Part shown: positions 35,903-43,836 of the stretch, one piece after another
Numbering within the stretch: the first letter of the stretch is position 1
Layout of the letters: the number at the start of each line of letters is the position of its first letter
Program-made: the position numbers and the translations under genes
NCBI GenBank assembly: GCA_013791905.1
Contig: VMSX01000020.1
Location: forward strand, 1 to 64,000
Length of the DNA stretch: 64,000 nucleotides
Source of the DNA: Rhodocyclaceae bacterium
GTDB taxonomy: Bacteria; Pseudomonadota; Gammaproteobacteria; Burkholderiales; Rhodocyclaceae
Direction of reading: 5' to 3'
Notes under the pieces: model-generated
Told to the model about the DNA's origin: nothing
What the model saw: only the letters and a program-made list of their open reading frames with translations
Databases searched by the model: none

Positions 35903-36967
35903 CTAAGCGGCTTGATGCAGCGCTTGCTCCACGCTGACCAAGGCAGGAAATCCAGATTTGCCTTCAAGAACGAACACGTCCAGCCAGTCGATTCCCTTCT
36001 TGCCTTCGGGGATCTCCATAGCCGGTGCAATGGCGCCGGCACGGATACCCAGGGACCACAGCCGTTTGACCAGCTCACGCGCCGCTTCCTGCCCGTGTCC
36101 AGACGGATGTTGGCGTGACGGCCGGTCCTTGTCGGCAAAGACCAGAATCTGGTCGATGCCGGCCGGTGGCTGGAAAGTCGCCAGCAGATGCGCGTTACCA
36201 GTTGCCCAAGCGGGAATGCCCGTGGCCTCGGTGACGGCAAGTGCCGTCTCGATCCCCTCGGTGACTGCCAGGCGATGATTCGCCGGCACCAGTCGAATAG
36301 CGCCCCCGGTCATTTGACGCGCCAATGGATGGCGCATCAGCTTCTTGGGGGAATCGACCGGTGCCTTGCGGCCCTCGGGGGTGAGATAGGTTCGGTGGAT
36401 GGTGACTGCATCGCCACCTTGCCCCGTCACTTGCGCAATCAGGGTCGGGTAATCAGCAAGTCGCCGGTTGTCCTCGTAGTATCCGAGTGCCGCATGAAAC
36501 CGCAGCGTCTCAGGCACCTTGACCGACAGACCGCGACGAGCCAAATACAAACGTGCCGGCTCGGCGCTCGGATGGGACAAGGCCACAGACTCCCGCCAGG
36601 TGCGATTCAGCTGCTCCCGACGCATCTCATCCACGGATTTATCCGCCGCCGAATTGGCACTGCGCGACCGGCTACCGACCTGTTCCGCCACTTCGCGGAT
36701 CGTCCGGCCAAAATCCCAGCCGTTGATCCACATCAGCAGCGCAAACCCGTTGGCAAAACTGCCGCAGGTATTGCAAATGCCTCCCCCCGTATCGGCGACA
36801 TCCCGAAACAGGCGAAAGCCATCCCGACCGCCGTGAACCGGACAAGGCACATGCTTGCCTGTCCGTTCCAGTGCGGCTTTCAGCTGTGGCGCGAGAGCAA
36901 GCAGAACCCGCTCCCAGCGACCACGCGCATCTTCCTTGACTTGCTGCGTCTCGTACTCGTGCTTCAT
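35903..36967 (-). CDS. Toprim-domain DNA primase with N-terminal zinc finger
   Basis: 354 aa from the ATG at 36967, whose GGAGG lies in the leader (a start at 36982 would put the ribosome site inside the gene). The zinc finger CPVHGG...CNTCG is followed by a helical part and a Toprim domain (LAVTEGIETALAV with the catalytic Glu, and ILVFADKDRPS with DxD). It resembles the P4-alpha/DUF7146 phage and plasmid primases. It would prime lagging-strand synthesis of the element together with RepA and SSB. Confidence 0.85.
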   Translation of the reverse strand: MKHEYETQQVKEDARGRWERVLLALAPQLKAALERTGKHVPCPVHGGRDGFRLFRDVADTGGGICNTCGSFANGFALLMWINGWDFGRTIREVAEQVGSRSRSANSAADKSVDEMRREQLNRTWRESVALSHPSAEPARLYLARRGLSVKVPETLRFHAALGYYEDNRRLADYPTLIAQVTGQGGDAVTIHRTYLTPEGRKAPVDSPKKLMRHPLARQMTGGAIRLVPANHRLAVTEGIETALAVTEATGIPAWATGNAHLLATFQPPAGIDQILVFADKDRPSRQHPSGHGQEAARELVKRLWSLGIRAGAIAPAMEIPEGKKGIDWLDVFVLEGKSGFPALVSVEQALHQAA

Positions 36968-37116
36968 TGTCGATGCCTCCATGTAACAACTCCGTGTGGA
37001 AATCTCCGCGCGGCATGGAGCGATCCCGTCCGGGAATGGCTCCCCGGCGGGGTTGATGAATGCTGTTTGTTTTCTCGTGGCCAGCTACCACACGTCCGTC
37101 CAATGCCTTACGGCAT
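36968..37116 (-). promoter_or_regulatory. Structured 5' leader 3 with two upstream hairpins (primase gene)
   Basis: On the transcribed strand: hairpin P1 ATGCC-N4-GGCAT, hairpin P2 GTGG-TAGCTGG-CCAC, then AAACAAACAGCATT, a CCCCG/CGGGG region and GGAGG before the ATG. P1 and P2 recur before four other leaders with different stem bases but kept pairing. Confidence 0.65.
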
Positions 37117-37179
37117 CAGACTGAATCTTATGTTCAGGCTTTGCACAGCAGGCTCGAAATGCGCATCGAACCTGTTCTG

Positions 37180-37213
37180 AAAAACCCCGGCGCACAGAGC
37201 GTGCACGCCGGGT
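37180..37213 (-). terminator. Rho-independent terminator
   Basis: On the minus strand CCCGGCG...CGCCGGGG is followed by TTTTT. It lies 108 bases after the stop of the 191-aa gene and before the leader of the primase gene. Confidence 0.65.
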
Positions 37214-37277
37214 AAGAGGACACAGGAGGGAGGAAACTGGATGCGATGCTACGCACCCGATTTCCCTCTCGGATTTT

Positions 37278-37304
37278 GAAATGCGCCCTTTTCGGACACA
37301 CTTC
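37278..37304. repeat. Dispersed palindrome, copy 4
   Basis: GAAATGCGCCC-ttttc-GGACACACTTC, the most decayed right arm of the six copies. It lies between the end of the 191-aa gene and the terminator, upstream of the primase leader. Confidence 0.7.
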
Positions 37305-37320
37305 ACCAATCCACATCGGC

Positions 37321-37896
37321 TTACATTTCGCCGCGCCCACCAACTTCGATCTTTCGCCACAGGGACTTGGAATCACTCAGCCAGTGATAGCGAACGAATG
37401 CCGACAGGTCGGCGTCATCGTCGATGGAAAGGATGAAGCGCTCGATACCATCTCCGCTGCCGTTGAGAGACAGCCCGGTCCGGTTTTCGCGGAGCTTGGC
37501 CAGGCACTCGGCGTCGTAGCGATCACGCATCTTTTGCGTGTCGATATCGATACAGAGCGAAACCCGGACGCCCCGGTTTCTGGCTTCGTCCAATGAGACG
37601 GCATCCGCCACCACCCGCCGCAGGCGAGCGATGTAGGCCTCCGGCTTCATCCAGCGACCATGCGGCTTGAGCGATCCGCCTTCACAGGCGGCCGCAAACT
37701 CCACGACGTTTTGCATGACCTGCCAGGACATGCCCAGAGCCATGCAGGACCACCGACGCGGACGCTTGCCGTCCTGCCGATAGACATTGTTGTCACCACC
37801 CAGCGAAGCCAGAATGAAATGGTCTTCGTAGGCGGATTCGATACGTTCCTTGGGCAGACGAATTGCCACCCAGTCATACTCGATGCGATACGACAT
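37321..37896 (-). CDS. Hypothetical protein, 191 aa
   Basis: Starts at 37896 behind GGAGG of leader 4 and is not recognised. MSYRIEYDWVAIRL opens a mixed alpha/beta protein, with RWSCMALGMSWQVM, a helical central part (YIARLRRVVADAVSL) and an acidic C-terminus (FILSIDDDADLSAFV). No membrane span or catalytic motif. Its leader places it in the same regulon as the replication and recombination genes. Confidence 0.6.
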   Translation of the reverse strand: MSYRIEYDWVAIRLPKERIESAYEDHFILASLGGDNNVYRQDGKRPRRWSCMALGMSWQVMQNVVEFAAACEGGSLKPHGRWMKPEAYIARLRRVVADAVSLDEARNRGVRVSLCIDIDTQKMRDRYDAECLAKLRENRTGLSLNGSGDGIERFILSIDDDADLSAFVRYHWLSDSKSLWRKIEVGGRGEM

Positions 37897-37975
37897 ATGA
37901 TGCCTCCAGAAATGAATGCCGGAGACACCGATCCCTTCCGGGCGATGTCCCCGGACGGGTGATGGCCGTGAGGCC
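37897..37975 (-). promoter_or_regulatory. Structured 5' leader 4 (191-aa gene)
   Basis: A CCGGGG/CCCGG-type hairpin is followed by TGTCTCC-N13-GGAGGCA, a stem with G-U pairs over the Shine-Dalgarno, then ATG. The TAGCTGG hairpin is absent in this copy. Confidence 0.6.
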
Positions 37976-37983
37976 GAATGGAT

Positions 37984-38343
37984 TTACAGCTGTTCCGCCT
38001 TGGCTTGCGAACACAGGTAAAGCAGGCAGCTCGAATTGCGCGGCCCCCACCAGCGATGCCAGCGGACCTGCACTTTGGCTTTCTGTTCCGCCGGCAAACC
38101 GAAATAGGTATGCCGGGCGATTCGCCACCATTTGGCAGTGAATTGGCGCCGTTCGATCTCAACGACGTCTGCACGCTGCGCACGGCGGGACATGACTTCA
38201 TCCACCGAGGGCTGCAATACCGCAACCTGATCCGCGAACAGCGGCAAGGCCTCGCGTTCTGCCTTCTGCTTGCGCAGAACGGCTGAACGTTTTCTCGGGG
38301 TATCCCGAAAACCTTCATAACGGGGATAGCGATCGAACATCAT
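37984..38343 (-). CDS. Basic hypothetical protein, 119 aa
   Basis: Not recognised. The ATG at 38343 overlaps the stop of the 19-codon frame upstream (ATGA), so translation is probably coupled to it. The protein is very basic (TPRKRSAVLRKQKAE; RRQFTAKWWRIARHTYFG) and may bind nucleic acid. An ATG at 38349 in frame is the alternative. Confidence 0.5.
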   Translation of the reverse strand: MMFDRYPRYEGFRDTPRKRSAVLRKQKAEREALPLFADQVAVLQPSVDEVMSRRAQRADVVEIERRQFTAKWWRIARHTYFGLPAEQKAKVQVRWHRWWGPRNSSCLLYLCSQAKAEQL

Positions 38344-38399
38344 GACCATCCCCTTGCCACGCGAATCGCTTCGCGCAACATTCGTACATACTGCTTCAT
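38340..38399 (-). CDS. Micro-ORF of 19 codons behind a structured leader
   Basis: It begins at 38399 right after the GGAGG of leader 5 and reads MKQYVRMLREAIRVARG-WS, an amphipathic basic helix, then overlaps the next gene by ATGA. It may be a coupling peptide or a small protein. A decayed copy with a one-base shift lies at 39325-39375. Confidence 0.5.
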   Translation of the reverse strand: MKQYVRMLREAIRVARGWS

Positions 38400-38524
38400 G
38401 GTGCCTCCAGAAAAAAATGGAGGCAGCGACCCTGTCGGGGAGCGAGCCCCCACAGGGTTGAGAAATGCTGTTTGTTTGGAGCGGCCAGCTACCGCCTTTC
38501 AGTCTCGCGTGAGATAGATCACGC
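38400..38524 (-). promoter_or_regulatory. Structured 5' leader 5 with two upstream hairpins
   Basis: Transcribed order: P1 GCGTGA-N6-TCACGC, P2 GCGG-TAGCTGG-CCGC, AAACAAACAGCATT, an ACCCTGT/ACAGGGT hairpin, then TGCCTCCA-N8-TGGAGGCA over the Shine-Dalgarno. It precedes the 19-codon frame. Confidence 0.7.
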
Positions 38525-38559
38525 TTGTCAGATAAACTGTACCTACGAGGAAATATCCT

Positions 38560-38892
38560 CTACTGAACGGACAACTGAACGTGCTTGCCCGCTCTTGCCA
38601 ACATATCCACCAAAGCATCAATGGTGAACTTGATGGACTTCTTGTTGATGACATCCGAAACGCGTGGCCTGCTGACACCCAGAATCTCGGCGGCTTCGGC
38701 CTGTTTCAACTTCTTCTCGTCAATCCATTCGGCCAACTCTGTCATCAGGGACTCCTTGATGGCCAGCTTTTCCGAGATGATCCGCTTTGACTCGGCTTGC
38801 AGTGCCGCCGCCTCTTCAGGGCCGAATCCCAGGTCAGCAAATACGTTGCCACCGGCCGGGGTGATATGAGCGGATTTGGTTTCGATACTCAT
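38560..38892 (-). CDS. HigA-like XRE antitoxin
   Basis: 110 aa. ITPAGGNVFADLGFGPEEAA is typical of the short HigA2-type antitoxins, and KLKQAEAAEILGVSRPRVSD is the HTH. It overlaps the toxin gene by ATGA, toxin first, the higBA order. The pair is flanked by direct copies of the leader/micro-ORF segment. Confidence 0.85.
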   Translation of the reverse strand: MSIETKSAHITPAGGNVFADLGFGPEEAAALQAESKRIISEKLAIKESLMTELAEWIDEKKLKQAEAAEILGVSRPRVSDVINKKSIKFTIDALVDMLARAGKHVQLSVQ

Positions 38893-39236
38893 TTTTTGCT
38901 CCTTTCCAGGATGACGGCTTTGTAGCGAGCAGCCGCGACATCCTTGTCATGTTTGCTGGTGGTGTTCGTTTTCTTCTTGAAGCAGTGAAGCACATAGACC
39001 GCTTCAGAAAATTTGGCCACGTACATCACCCGGAACCAGCCATCGTCGAGATTGATGATGATTTCCTTCGTTCCAGCACCAACATCGTCGAATGGCTTCC
39101 AGCGGTCCGGTTCCAATCCGACTTGAACCTGAGCAAGCTGACGCCCCGCCTCTCTACGGGCATTCGGGGTGAAGATGTCATCATCCTTAATGTCGCGCAG
39201 CGAAGACCCACGCCAGTCAATAGGCTTTTCCTTCAT
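38889..39236 (-). CDS. HigB/Gp49-like RelE-superfamily toxin
   Basis: 115 aa. PFDDVGAGTKEIIINLDDGW and FRVMYVAKFSEAVYVLHCF with KKKTNTTSKHD is the Gp49-like/HigB pattern. Such toxins cut mRNA on the ribosome. It is the first gene of the pair; an AT-rich region at 39237-39290 should hold the promoter (TTGTATCAAATTTTATACA-like dyad). Confidence 0.85.
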   Translation of the reverse strand: MKEKPIDWRGSSLRDIKDDDIFTPNARREAGRQLAQVQVGLEPDRWKPFDDVGAGTKEIIINLDDGWFRVMYVAKFSEAVYVLHCFKKKTNTTSKHDKDVAAARYKAVILERSKK

Positions 39237-39338
39237 GAACCCTCCACAAGAATTGTATCAAATTTTATACATCACACGTATGGGGAGGATCTACTGTCAG
39301 AACCAGCCTTTCCAGTTGTGATGACCCCACTGCGCATG

Positions 39339-39495
39339 AATCGCTTCGCGCAGTATTCGTTCGTTATTGCTTCATGGTGCCTCCAGAAAAAAAGGGAGGC
39401 AGCGACCCTGTCGGGAGCGAGCCCCCAAAGGGTTGAGAAATGCTGTTTGTTTCCAGCGGCCAGCTACCGCTTTTCAGTCGTTCCCATATGGGAAC
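39339..39495 (-). repeat. Second, orphan copy of leader 5 and micro-ORF start
   Basis: 39339-39480 matches 38363-38505 along about 142 bp: the start of the micro-ORF (ATGAAGCA, then one extra base that shifts the frame), GGAGGCACC stem, ACCCT/AGGGT region, linker and P2 AGCGG-TAGCTGG-CCGCT. P1 here is the perfect 16-bp palindrome GTTCCCATATGGGAAC at 39480-39495. It has no intact gene behind it. The rest of 39496-39592 holds only a GC-rich hairpin (CCGGT/ACCGG). Confidence 0.7.
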
Positions 39496-39592
39496 GGCCA
39501 AACTCGGGTTTTCCACAGCGGGCTGACGACCAACCCGTTCTGGGAAGCCCGGTACACGCAACCGTGCGTGCACCGGAAAATGGCTCCAACCC

Positions 39593-40399
39593 TTAACTCC
39601 CCTGCCTCTTGCGCTTACGACGGCGCGCAGGCTTGGGATAGCCGAATCGGGACCATGCTGCTGGATCGACGGGAAGCGGTGTCGTCCGGGCATTTTTGAG
39701 ATTCACGAAAACACCGTGATAGGCGATCTGGCCGTAGCGGAACAACTCCCACAGCAAATTCAGGGCATACAGCGAGACGCCGCGATTGACGAACAGCGAC
39801 TGTTTGTCGAGGGCATCGGCCAGCGAGCAGGACGGTATGTCATCTTCGGCTTCCTGCGACTCATCGACGATCTCCGGGAGAAGATCGCCAGCATGAGGCA
39901 GCCGGTTCACATCGGGCTTGGCCCAACGCGCCGGCACGACACCGAGAATGACCTGACCATCATGCAGGCGGTTGCCCAGATCGAGCCAATACCCGCCGCC
40001 AGCACGTCCCACCGATTCCAGGATTGCTTTGCGCGCCAGACGATTGTCCACACAACCAATCGCCAGATCGGTGCGCAAACTCTCGCCCGCAGTGAGACGC
40101 CGCATCTGCGCCTTCCAGCCGGTGCCCATCGCCATGTTGATGCGATTGACGAGTACCGATGCCTTGGAGAGCCCGACGTCGGACGGATAGAACATCTGCC
40201 GCCCGACATTGGCTTCCGACACCTGGTCGGCATCCACAACGGTCACATCCAGTCCCCCGGGGTGACCCAATGCAAGCATGGCCGTATGCAGCTGGGCCAG
40301 TCCCATCAGCATCTGGGAACCTGAACCTCCGGCCCCGATGACGGTGACGCGTACCTCCCGCGTGAGTAGTTCAGGCACAAGATGATGGATAGTCATCAT
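39593..40399 (-). CDS. PRTRC system ThiF-family (E1-like) protein
   Basis: 268 aa. Nucleotide loop VTVIGAGGSGSQML (GxGGxGS), then DVTVVDADQVSEANVGRQ and DVGLSKASVLVNRIN, the adenylation site of E1/ThiF enzymes. PSCSLADALDKQ offers a cysteine at the place where E1 enzymes carry the thioester residue. It overlaps the JAB gene by 29 bases. Expected chemistry: adenylation of the C-terminus of a ubiquitin-like protein. Function in the PRTRC system is not established. Confidence 0.88.
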   Translation of the reverse strand: MMTIHHLVPELLTREVRVTVIGAGGSGSQMLMGLAQLHTAMLALGHPGGLDVTVVDADQVSEANVGRQMFYPSDVGLSKASVLVNRINMAMGTGWKAQMRRLTAGESLRTDLAIGCVDNRLARKAILESVGRAGGGYWLDLGNRLHDGQVILGVVPARWAKPDVNRLPHAGDLLPEIVDESQEAEDDIPSCSLADALDKQSLFVNRGVSLYALNLLWELFRYGQIAYHGVFVNLKNARTTPLPVDPAAWSRFGYPKPARRRKRKRQGS

Positions 40400-41027
40400 T
40401 CCCTCCTGCCTTACCGTTCAAACCGGTTGCGTCGAATGCCAGCGGCAGGAACAGCCCGTTGGCGCATAAGCGGAACGCCGTCGAGCACTGCCCACGATTG
40501 CAGTTGCCGATCACGCCGGCAATCTTGAACTCCCCGCGATCATCCCGATCATCCTGCGTCGAGAAGAAGGCCGAGAGACAACCATGGGAATGCAGGTCGA
40601 CCACCAGATGCTCATCCTCATCGAGGAGCGGCCGGCGATAACGTACATGCGTGCATCCCGTCGATTCTTCCGTCGGGAACACCAGCCGCATCTCGCCGGA
40701 GCCGGCATGCCACACGATCCATCCCACACACTCTTCCGGGCAACGATCGAGCGCGAACCGGTAGAACTCGATGACCAGATGACGAGGAATCTCGCCAAAG
40801 GTCAGGGAGAGCTCACGTCCCACCCAGCCATAGGGCATGGGGACGCTTTTCTGGCAGACCAGCGGCACCCTGAGGTACAACCAGGGACGCCGTGCTTCGA
40901 GCCAGAGTCCGTCACCGGTCACCAGAAAGCGATGACCATTCTCGACCAGGGGCGTGAATCCGCCATAGCGCGGCACCGTCACGACAGGTGCCGAGTGTTG
41001 CAAGGCGACATCTCTCGCATCCATCAC
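40371..41027 (-). CDS. PRTRC system protein A (JAB/JAMM domain)
   Basis: 218 aa. VVDLHSHGCLSAFFSTQDDRD gives the JAMM zinc site (H-x-H, then D), in part written DLHSHG...DD. JAB proteins remove ubiquitin-like proteins or process their precursors. It lies between the E1-like and E2-like genes and overlaps both, so all are made together. Confidence 0.87.
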   Translation of the reverse strand: MMDARDVALQHSAPVVTVPRYGGFTPLVENGHRFLVTGDGLWLEARRPWLYLRVPLVCQKSVPMPYGWVGRELSLTFGEIPRHLVIEFYRFALDRCPEECVGWIVWHAGSGEMRLVFPTEESTGCTHVRYRRPLLDEDEHLVVDLHSHGCLSAFFSTQDDRDDRGEFKIAGVIGNCNRGQCSTAFRLCANGLFLPLAFDATGLNGKAGGNDDYPSSCA

Positions 41028-41761
41028 GCGTCTCCTTCCAGCACGGCGGCCTCAAACGCTTGCCGTAGCGTCCAACCCGTCGGAACGAGCGTACGCATGG
41101 GAAAGCGACTCAGGCGACCATCCAGCAGATCCCGCCACAAGGCAAACGGACCGGCCCGGTAACGGGTCAGCCCCCTTGGGGTATGGATATTCGGATGCGT
41201 GAAGTAGGACCGGAAGAAGGCTTCCTCCCAGGCCAGGTGGTTGTGTACCTGATCGTCTTTCGGCAAGCGGGCACTGCCAACACAGATCGTGCCGTTTTGC
41301 CAGACATTGAAGAATGGCGCGACGGACAGCGGTGTGTCGGCATCGGGACGTTGCCGCCCCTTGAACGCAAACACCTTCCATGCCTTCGTGGTCACTACAA
41401 ACACCAGTCCCGGACAGGGAACCCGAGCGGTTCGCGCACCGAGTTCCTTGCAGTCGAACCAGACCTGCCTGTCCTGTGGAGCGCTGTACCAGACGAAGAA
41501 ACCCGATCCTTCCGCGAGCACATGCGCCGGCTTGATGGCCGGCTTGAGCATCGTTTCCGGATCGAGAATCCGCATCAGCGCCATGAGTCCCGCCTTGCTG
41601 GCCGGAACCCCTGCTTGAATCACCGGACGATTGCCATCGTCGGAACCCACGTCATGAATCGACACGAACGCCGGCTTGCGCTGCGCATCCTGATAGATCA
41701 GGACGGCATGAGTCAGCCGGTACGACTGTTCGCTGGAAAACGTACTGACATTGATCGCCAT
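41024..41761 (-). CDS. PRTRC system protein B (E2-like fold)
   Basis: 245 aa from the ATG at 41761 with AAGGAGG upstream; the longer frame to 41842 has no better site and reaches the previous gene. FFNVWQNGTICVGSARLP (near residues 150-168) parallels the HPN-x4-G-x-IC-L active-site segment of ubiquitin-conjugating enzymes, with Cys160 as the candidate acceptor. PRTRC B proteins fall in a prokaryotic E2-like family. It overlaps protein A by ATGA. Confidence 0.85.
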   Translation of the reverse strand: MAINVSTFSSEQSYRLTHAVLIYQDAQRKPAFVSIHDVGSDDGNRPVIQAGVPASKAGLMALMRILDPETMLKPAIKPAHVLAEGSGFFVWYSAPQDRQVWFDCKELGARTARVPCPGLVFVVTTKAWKVFAFKGRQRPDADTPLSVAPFFNVWQNGTICVGSARLPKDDQVHNHLAWEEAFFRSYFTHPNIHTPRGLTRYRAGPFALWRDLLDGRLSRFPMRTLVPTGWTLRQAFEAAVLEGDA

Positions 41762-41838
41762 CGCGACCTCCTTAATGAAATGGTGCAGGCGTGTCGAGCC
41801 CGGCGGGCAGGGCATCACCCGCACCGGGTTAATGGAAC

Positions 41839-42915
41839 TCACAGCGGTTCGGCGATCAGGGCGATCAGCCGATCCAGTGACGACAACAACTGCAACCCCA
41901 GGCCAGTCTTGTGGAGCCAGACATGGAACCCCTCGGTATCGAGAGGTACCGCACCGGCGCCAAAGAGATCGGTATAGCCATCGCTGGCGCAGTTCGCGTA
42001 TTCGATAAAGTCATCGAACACCCGATCCACGGGGTCATCGGCATCCCATCGCAGGTAAGCCCCGAAATAGACGCACTCGACTTCCATGCCATCCAGGCCG
42101 GGAAGCTGCCCGCCATCCGCCATCACTTGTTCGATGTCGAGCAACACGGCGGCCACTGGCGCAATTTCTGGCATGGAGGACTGGATGCGGGATAAGGCAT
42201 CCTCATCCAGCACCGGCTTGGCGCGAAGCACCCAGTCCGGGAAATGACCGTCATACCAGTCCGGAGAAATTGCATCCCCCAGATCCTCGTCGGTCATTCC
42301 CATCGAACGCATCTCATCCAGCCATTCGACTTGATCACTACTCCCTTGCCAGTGGATGAATTCGCACAGATCGCGCGCCGATTGGGGCGTCAGGGCATAC
42401 AGCGTGCGCCCCGAAGCCCGTTGCAGCCAATACAGCGCTGTCTCACCCAAACCGGGACAGTGCTTCTCGATCCGGGTCAGCCGATCCTTCATGCCCAACC
42501 ATTCGACCTGCTCGGACTGGATGGCCCAATACCACTGGTCATCGTCCTCACTGGCATCGGGAAACAGCGATCCGTAGCCCAATGCCGCAGGCGATGCCGC
42601 GACATGAGTCTCGAATCCGATGTGCTGCAACTGCCCGACCATGCGGTTGATCCACGTAGCCAACGCTTGTTGCACCATCGCAGGCGGCAGACCGCTCGCA
42701 GACTCGGGAAGCTCCCCAACCTCCAACCAGCGCAAGGCCAGCATCGCCCAGCGACGAACATCAAGGCTGGGATTGAGGCTGATCGTGAGTCCTTTGCCAA
42801 ACTGCGGCAGACTCAGAGGATCAGGGCCTGGACGGAAGCGGCCACCTGACAACGATCGCCGGGGGCCACGGTTGCTTGAGACCGGAGCACCAAGCGTTGC
42901 AAGGCTTGTACGCAT
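41839..42915 (-). CDS. PRTRC system protein F
   Basis: 358 aa. Recognised by position and by segments such as LDVRRWAMLALRWLEVGELP and RASGRTLYALTPQSARDLCE; it has no known catalytic motif. It starts at 42915 with GGAG eight bases upstream, inside the last 34 codons of the 70-aa gene, so either the overlap is real or the true start is internal. Function unknown. Confidence 0.78.
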   Translation of the reverse strand: MRTSLATLGAPVSSNRGPRRSLSGGRFRPGPDPLSLPQFGKGLTISLNPSLDVRRWAMLALRWLEVGELPESASGLPPAMVQQALATWINRMVGQLQHIGFETHVAASPAALGYGSLFPDASEDDDQWYWAIQSEQVEWLGMKDRLTRIEKHCPGLGETALYWLQRASGRTLYALTPQSARDLCEFIHWQGSSDQVEWLDEMRSMGMTDEDLGDAISPDWYDGHFPDWVLRAKPVLDEDALSRIQSSMPEIAPVAAVLLDIEQVMADGGQLPGLDGMEVECVYFGAYLRWDADDPVDRVFDDFIEYANCASDGYTDLFGAGAVPLDTEGFHVWLHKTGLGLQLLSSLDRLIALIAEPL

Positions 42916-43025
42916 CGTTTCATCTCCTCGTGATCGAAGGCAGGAACCCCGGGAGGGATTCCGCCTTCAAAGTGCGAGAAGTCGCCATCGGCAGCGGCTT
43001 GAAGCCGTTCCTTGAGCGACACCAT
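42813..43025 (-). CDS. Small protein overlapping protein F
   Basis: 70 aa, starting at 43025 with GTAAGGAG upstream, 3 bases after protein C. It reads MVSLKERLQAAADGDFSHFE and then a helix (HEEMKRCVQALQRLVLRS). Its 3' part overlaps the start of protein F in another frame by 103 bases. Good ribosome site and operon spacing support it; not recognised. Confidence 0.5.
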   Translation of the reverse strand: MVSLKERLQAAADGDFSHFEGGIPPGVPAFDHEEMKRCVQALQRLVLRSQATVAPGDRCQVAASVQALIL

Positions 43026-43028
43026 GGC

Positions 43029-43415
43029 CTACTCCTTACGGAGGACAACAGGCCAACGCCGATCGAGCCACCTGACCCATCGTCCCAAGGCGATAGTCAG
43101 GCGTTCCAACGGTGTCACGACCGCCGATTGCGGTTCGACATAGCTCAGTCCATCATCGCGCCGTCGCACCACGATCCGGGAGGTTCGCGGTGCATTGGCC
43201 GATAGGCTGCCCTTGGTGCCGACTGCACGCCGGAAGGTGTAGATCAACCGATCCCCCTTCTGCTCCGGCCCCTCGATCGAGGCCGTCGTGATCTCCGGGT
43301 AGGTCGCGGAATAGACATCCCGCACCTGTTCTGGAGACAACTCGCAGCCGGGATCGGGCAAGGCAATGCCGTTGTAGGCAAACGAACGCTGCAGCTTCTG
43401 AACGGTAATGGTCAT
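43029..43415 (-). CDS. PRTRC system protein C (ubiquitin-like) with C-terminal extension
   Basis: 128 aa from the ATG at 43415 (MTITVQKLQRSFAYNGIALP). The first 69 residues follow the PRTRC C/prokaryotic-ubiquitin pattern (LSPEQVRDVYSATYPEITTA, then IYTFRRAVGTKG). As I recall the family, it usually ends near this GTKG; here 59 more residues follow, basic and then helical (RIVVRRRDDGL; LGRWVRWLDRRW). The extension could be a leader to be cut off, or a fused domain. Confidence 0.82.
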   Translation of the reverse strand: MTITVQKLQRSFAYNGIALPDPGCELSPEQVRDVYSATYPEITTASIEGPEQKGDRLIYTFRRAVGTKGSLSANAPRTSRIVVRRRDDGLSYVEPQSAVVTPLERLTIALGRWVRWLDRRWPVVLRKE

Positions 43416-43425
43416 GACGCCCTCC

Positions 43426-43836
43426 TCATGCGAAAAGGTTGTCTTCGACCGGAACGTCGGCGGCTGCCGGTGTCTCGGTCTCATCATCATCGTCATCAGC
43501 TGGTGCCGTTACCTTGGCCGTGCCTTTCCTGAGTGCGCCTTCCGCTTTCTTGCTGGCGTCCTTTTTGGCTGCCTCAAGAATGTTGCGGGTGGCTTCCAGT
43601 TGCTCGGCCAGCGATTGATGCTCGTCGGCAAAGCTGCGAAGCAATCCGACGAATTGCGCATCCAGCTCCTCCGCCGTTCCGGTCAGGACCAGCGGGATCG
43701 CCAACGCCTCGGCATCCTTGGCATCCTTCGGGGTGGGTCGCACCGTGACGGTGATCAGTCCTTCCCTGGCCGATGACAAAGTGACCGCCAGTGCTGCGCA
43801 GCCGTCCAACAACGATTTCAGTTCCTGAAAAAACAT
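43426..43836 (-). CDS. PRTRC system protein E
   Basis: 136 aa from the ATG at 43836 behind leader 7. MFFQELKSLLDGCAALAVTL and ITVTVRPTPKDAKD-like sequence are those of PRTRC E. The C-terminus is a Lys/Ala helix followed by an acidic low-complexity tail (APADDDDDETETPAA). Function unknown. Confidence 0.82.
   Translation of the reverse strand: MFFQELKSLLDGCAALAVTLSSAREGLITVTVRPTPKDAKDAEALAIPLVLTGTAEELDAQFVGLLRSFADEHQSLAEQLEATRNILEAAKKDASKKAEGALRKGTAKVTAPADDDDDETETPAAADVPVEDNLFA

Noticed and set aside
36188-37180. Plus-strand open frame of 330 codons
   Set aside because: Antisense to the primase gene, continuing through its leader; composition of a shadow frame.
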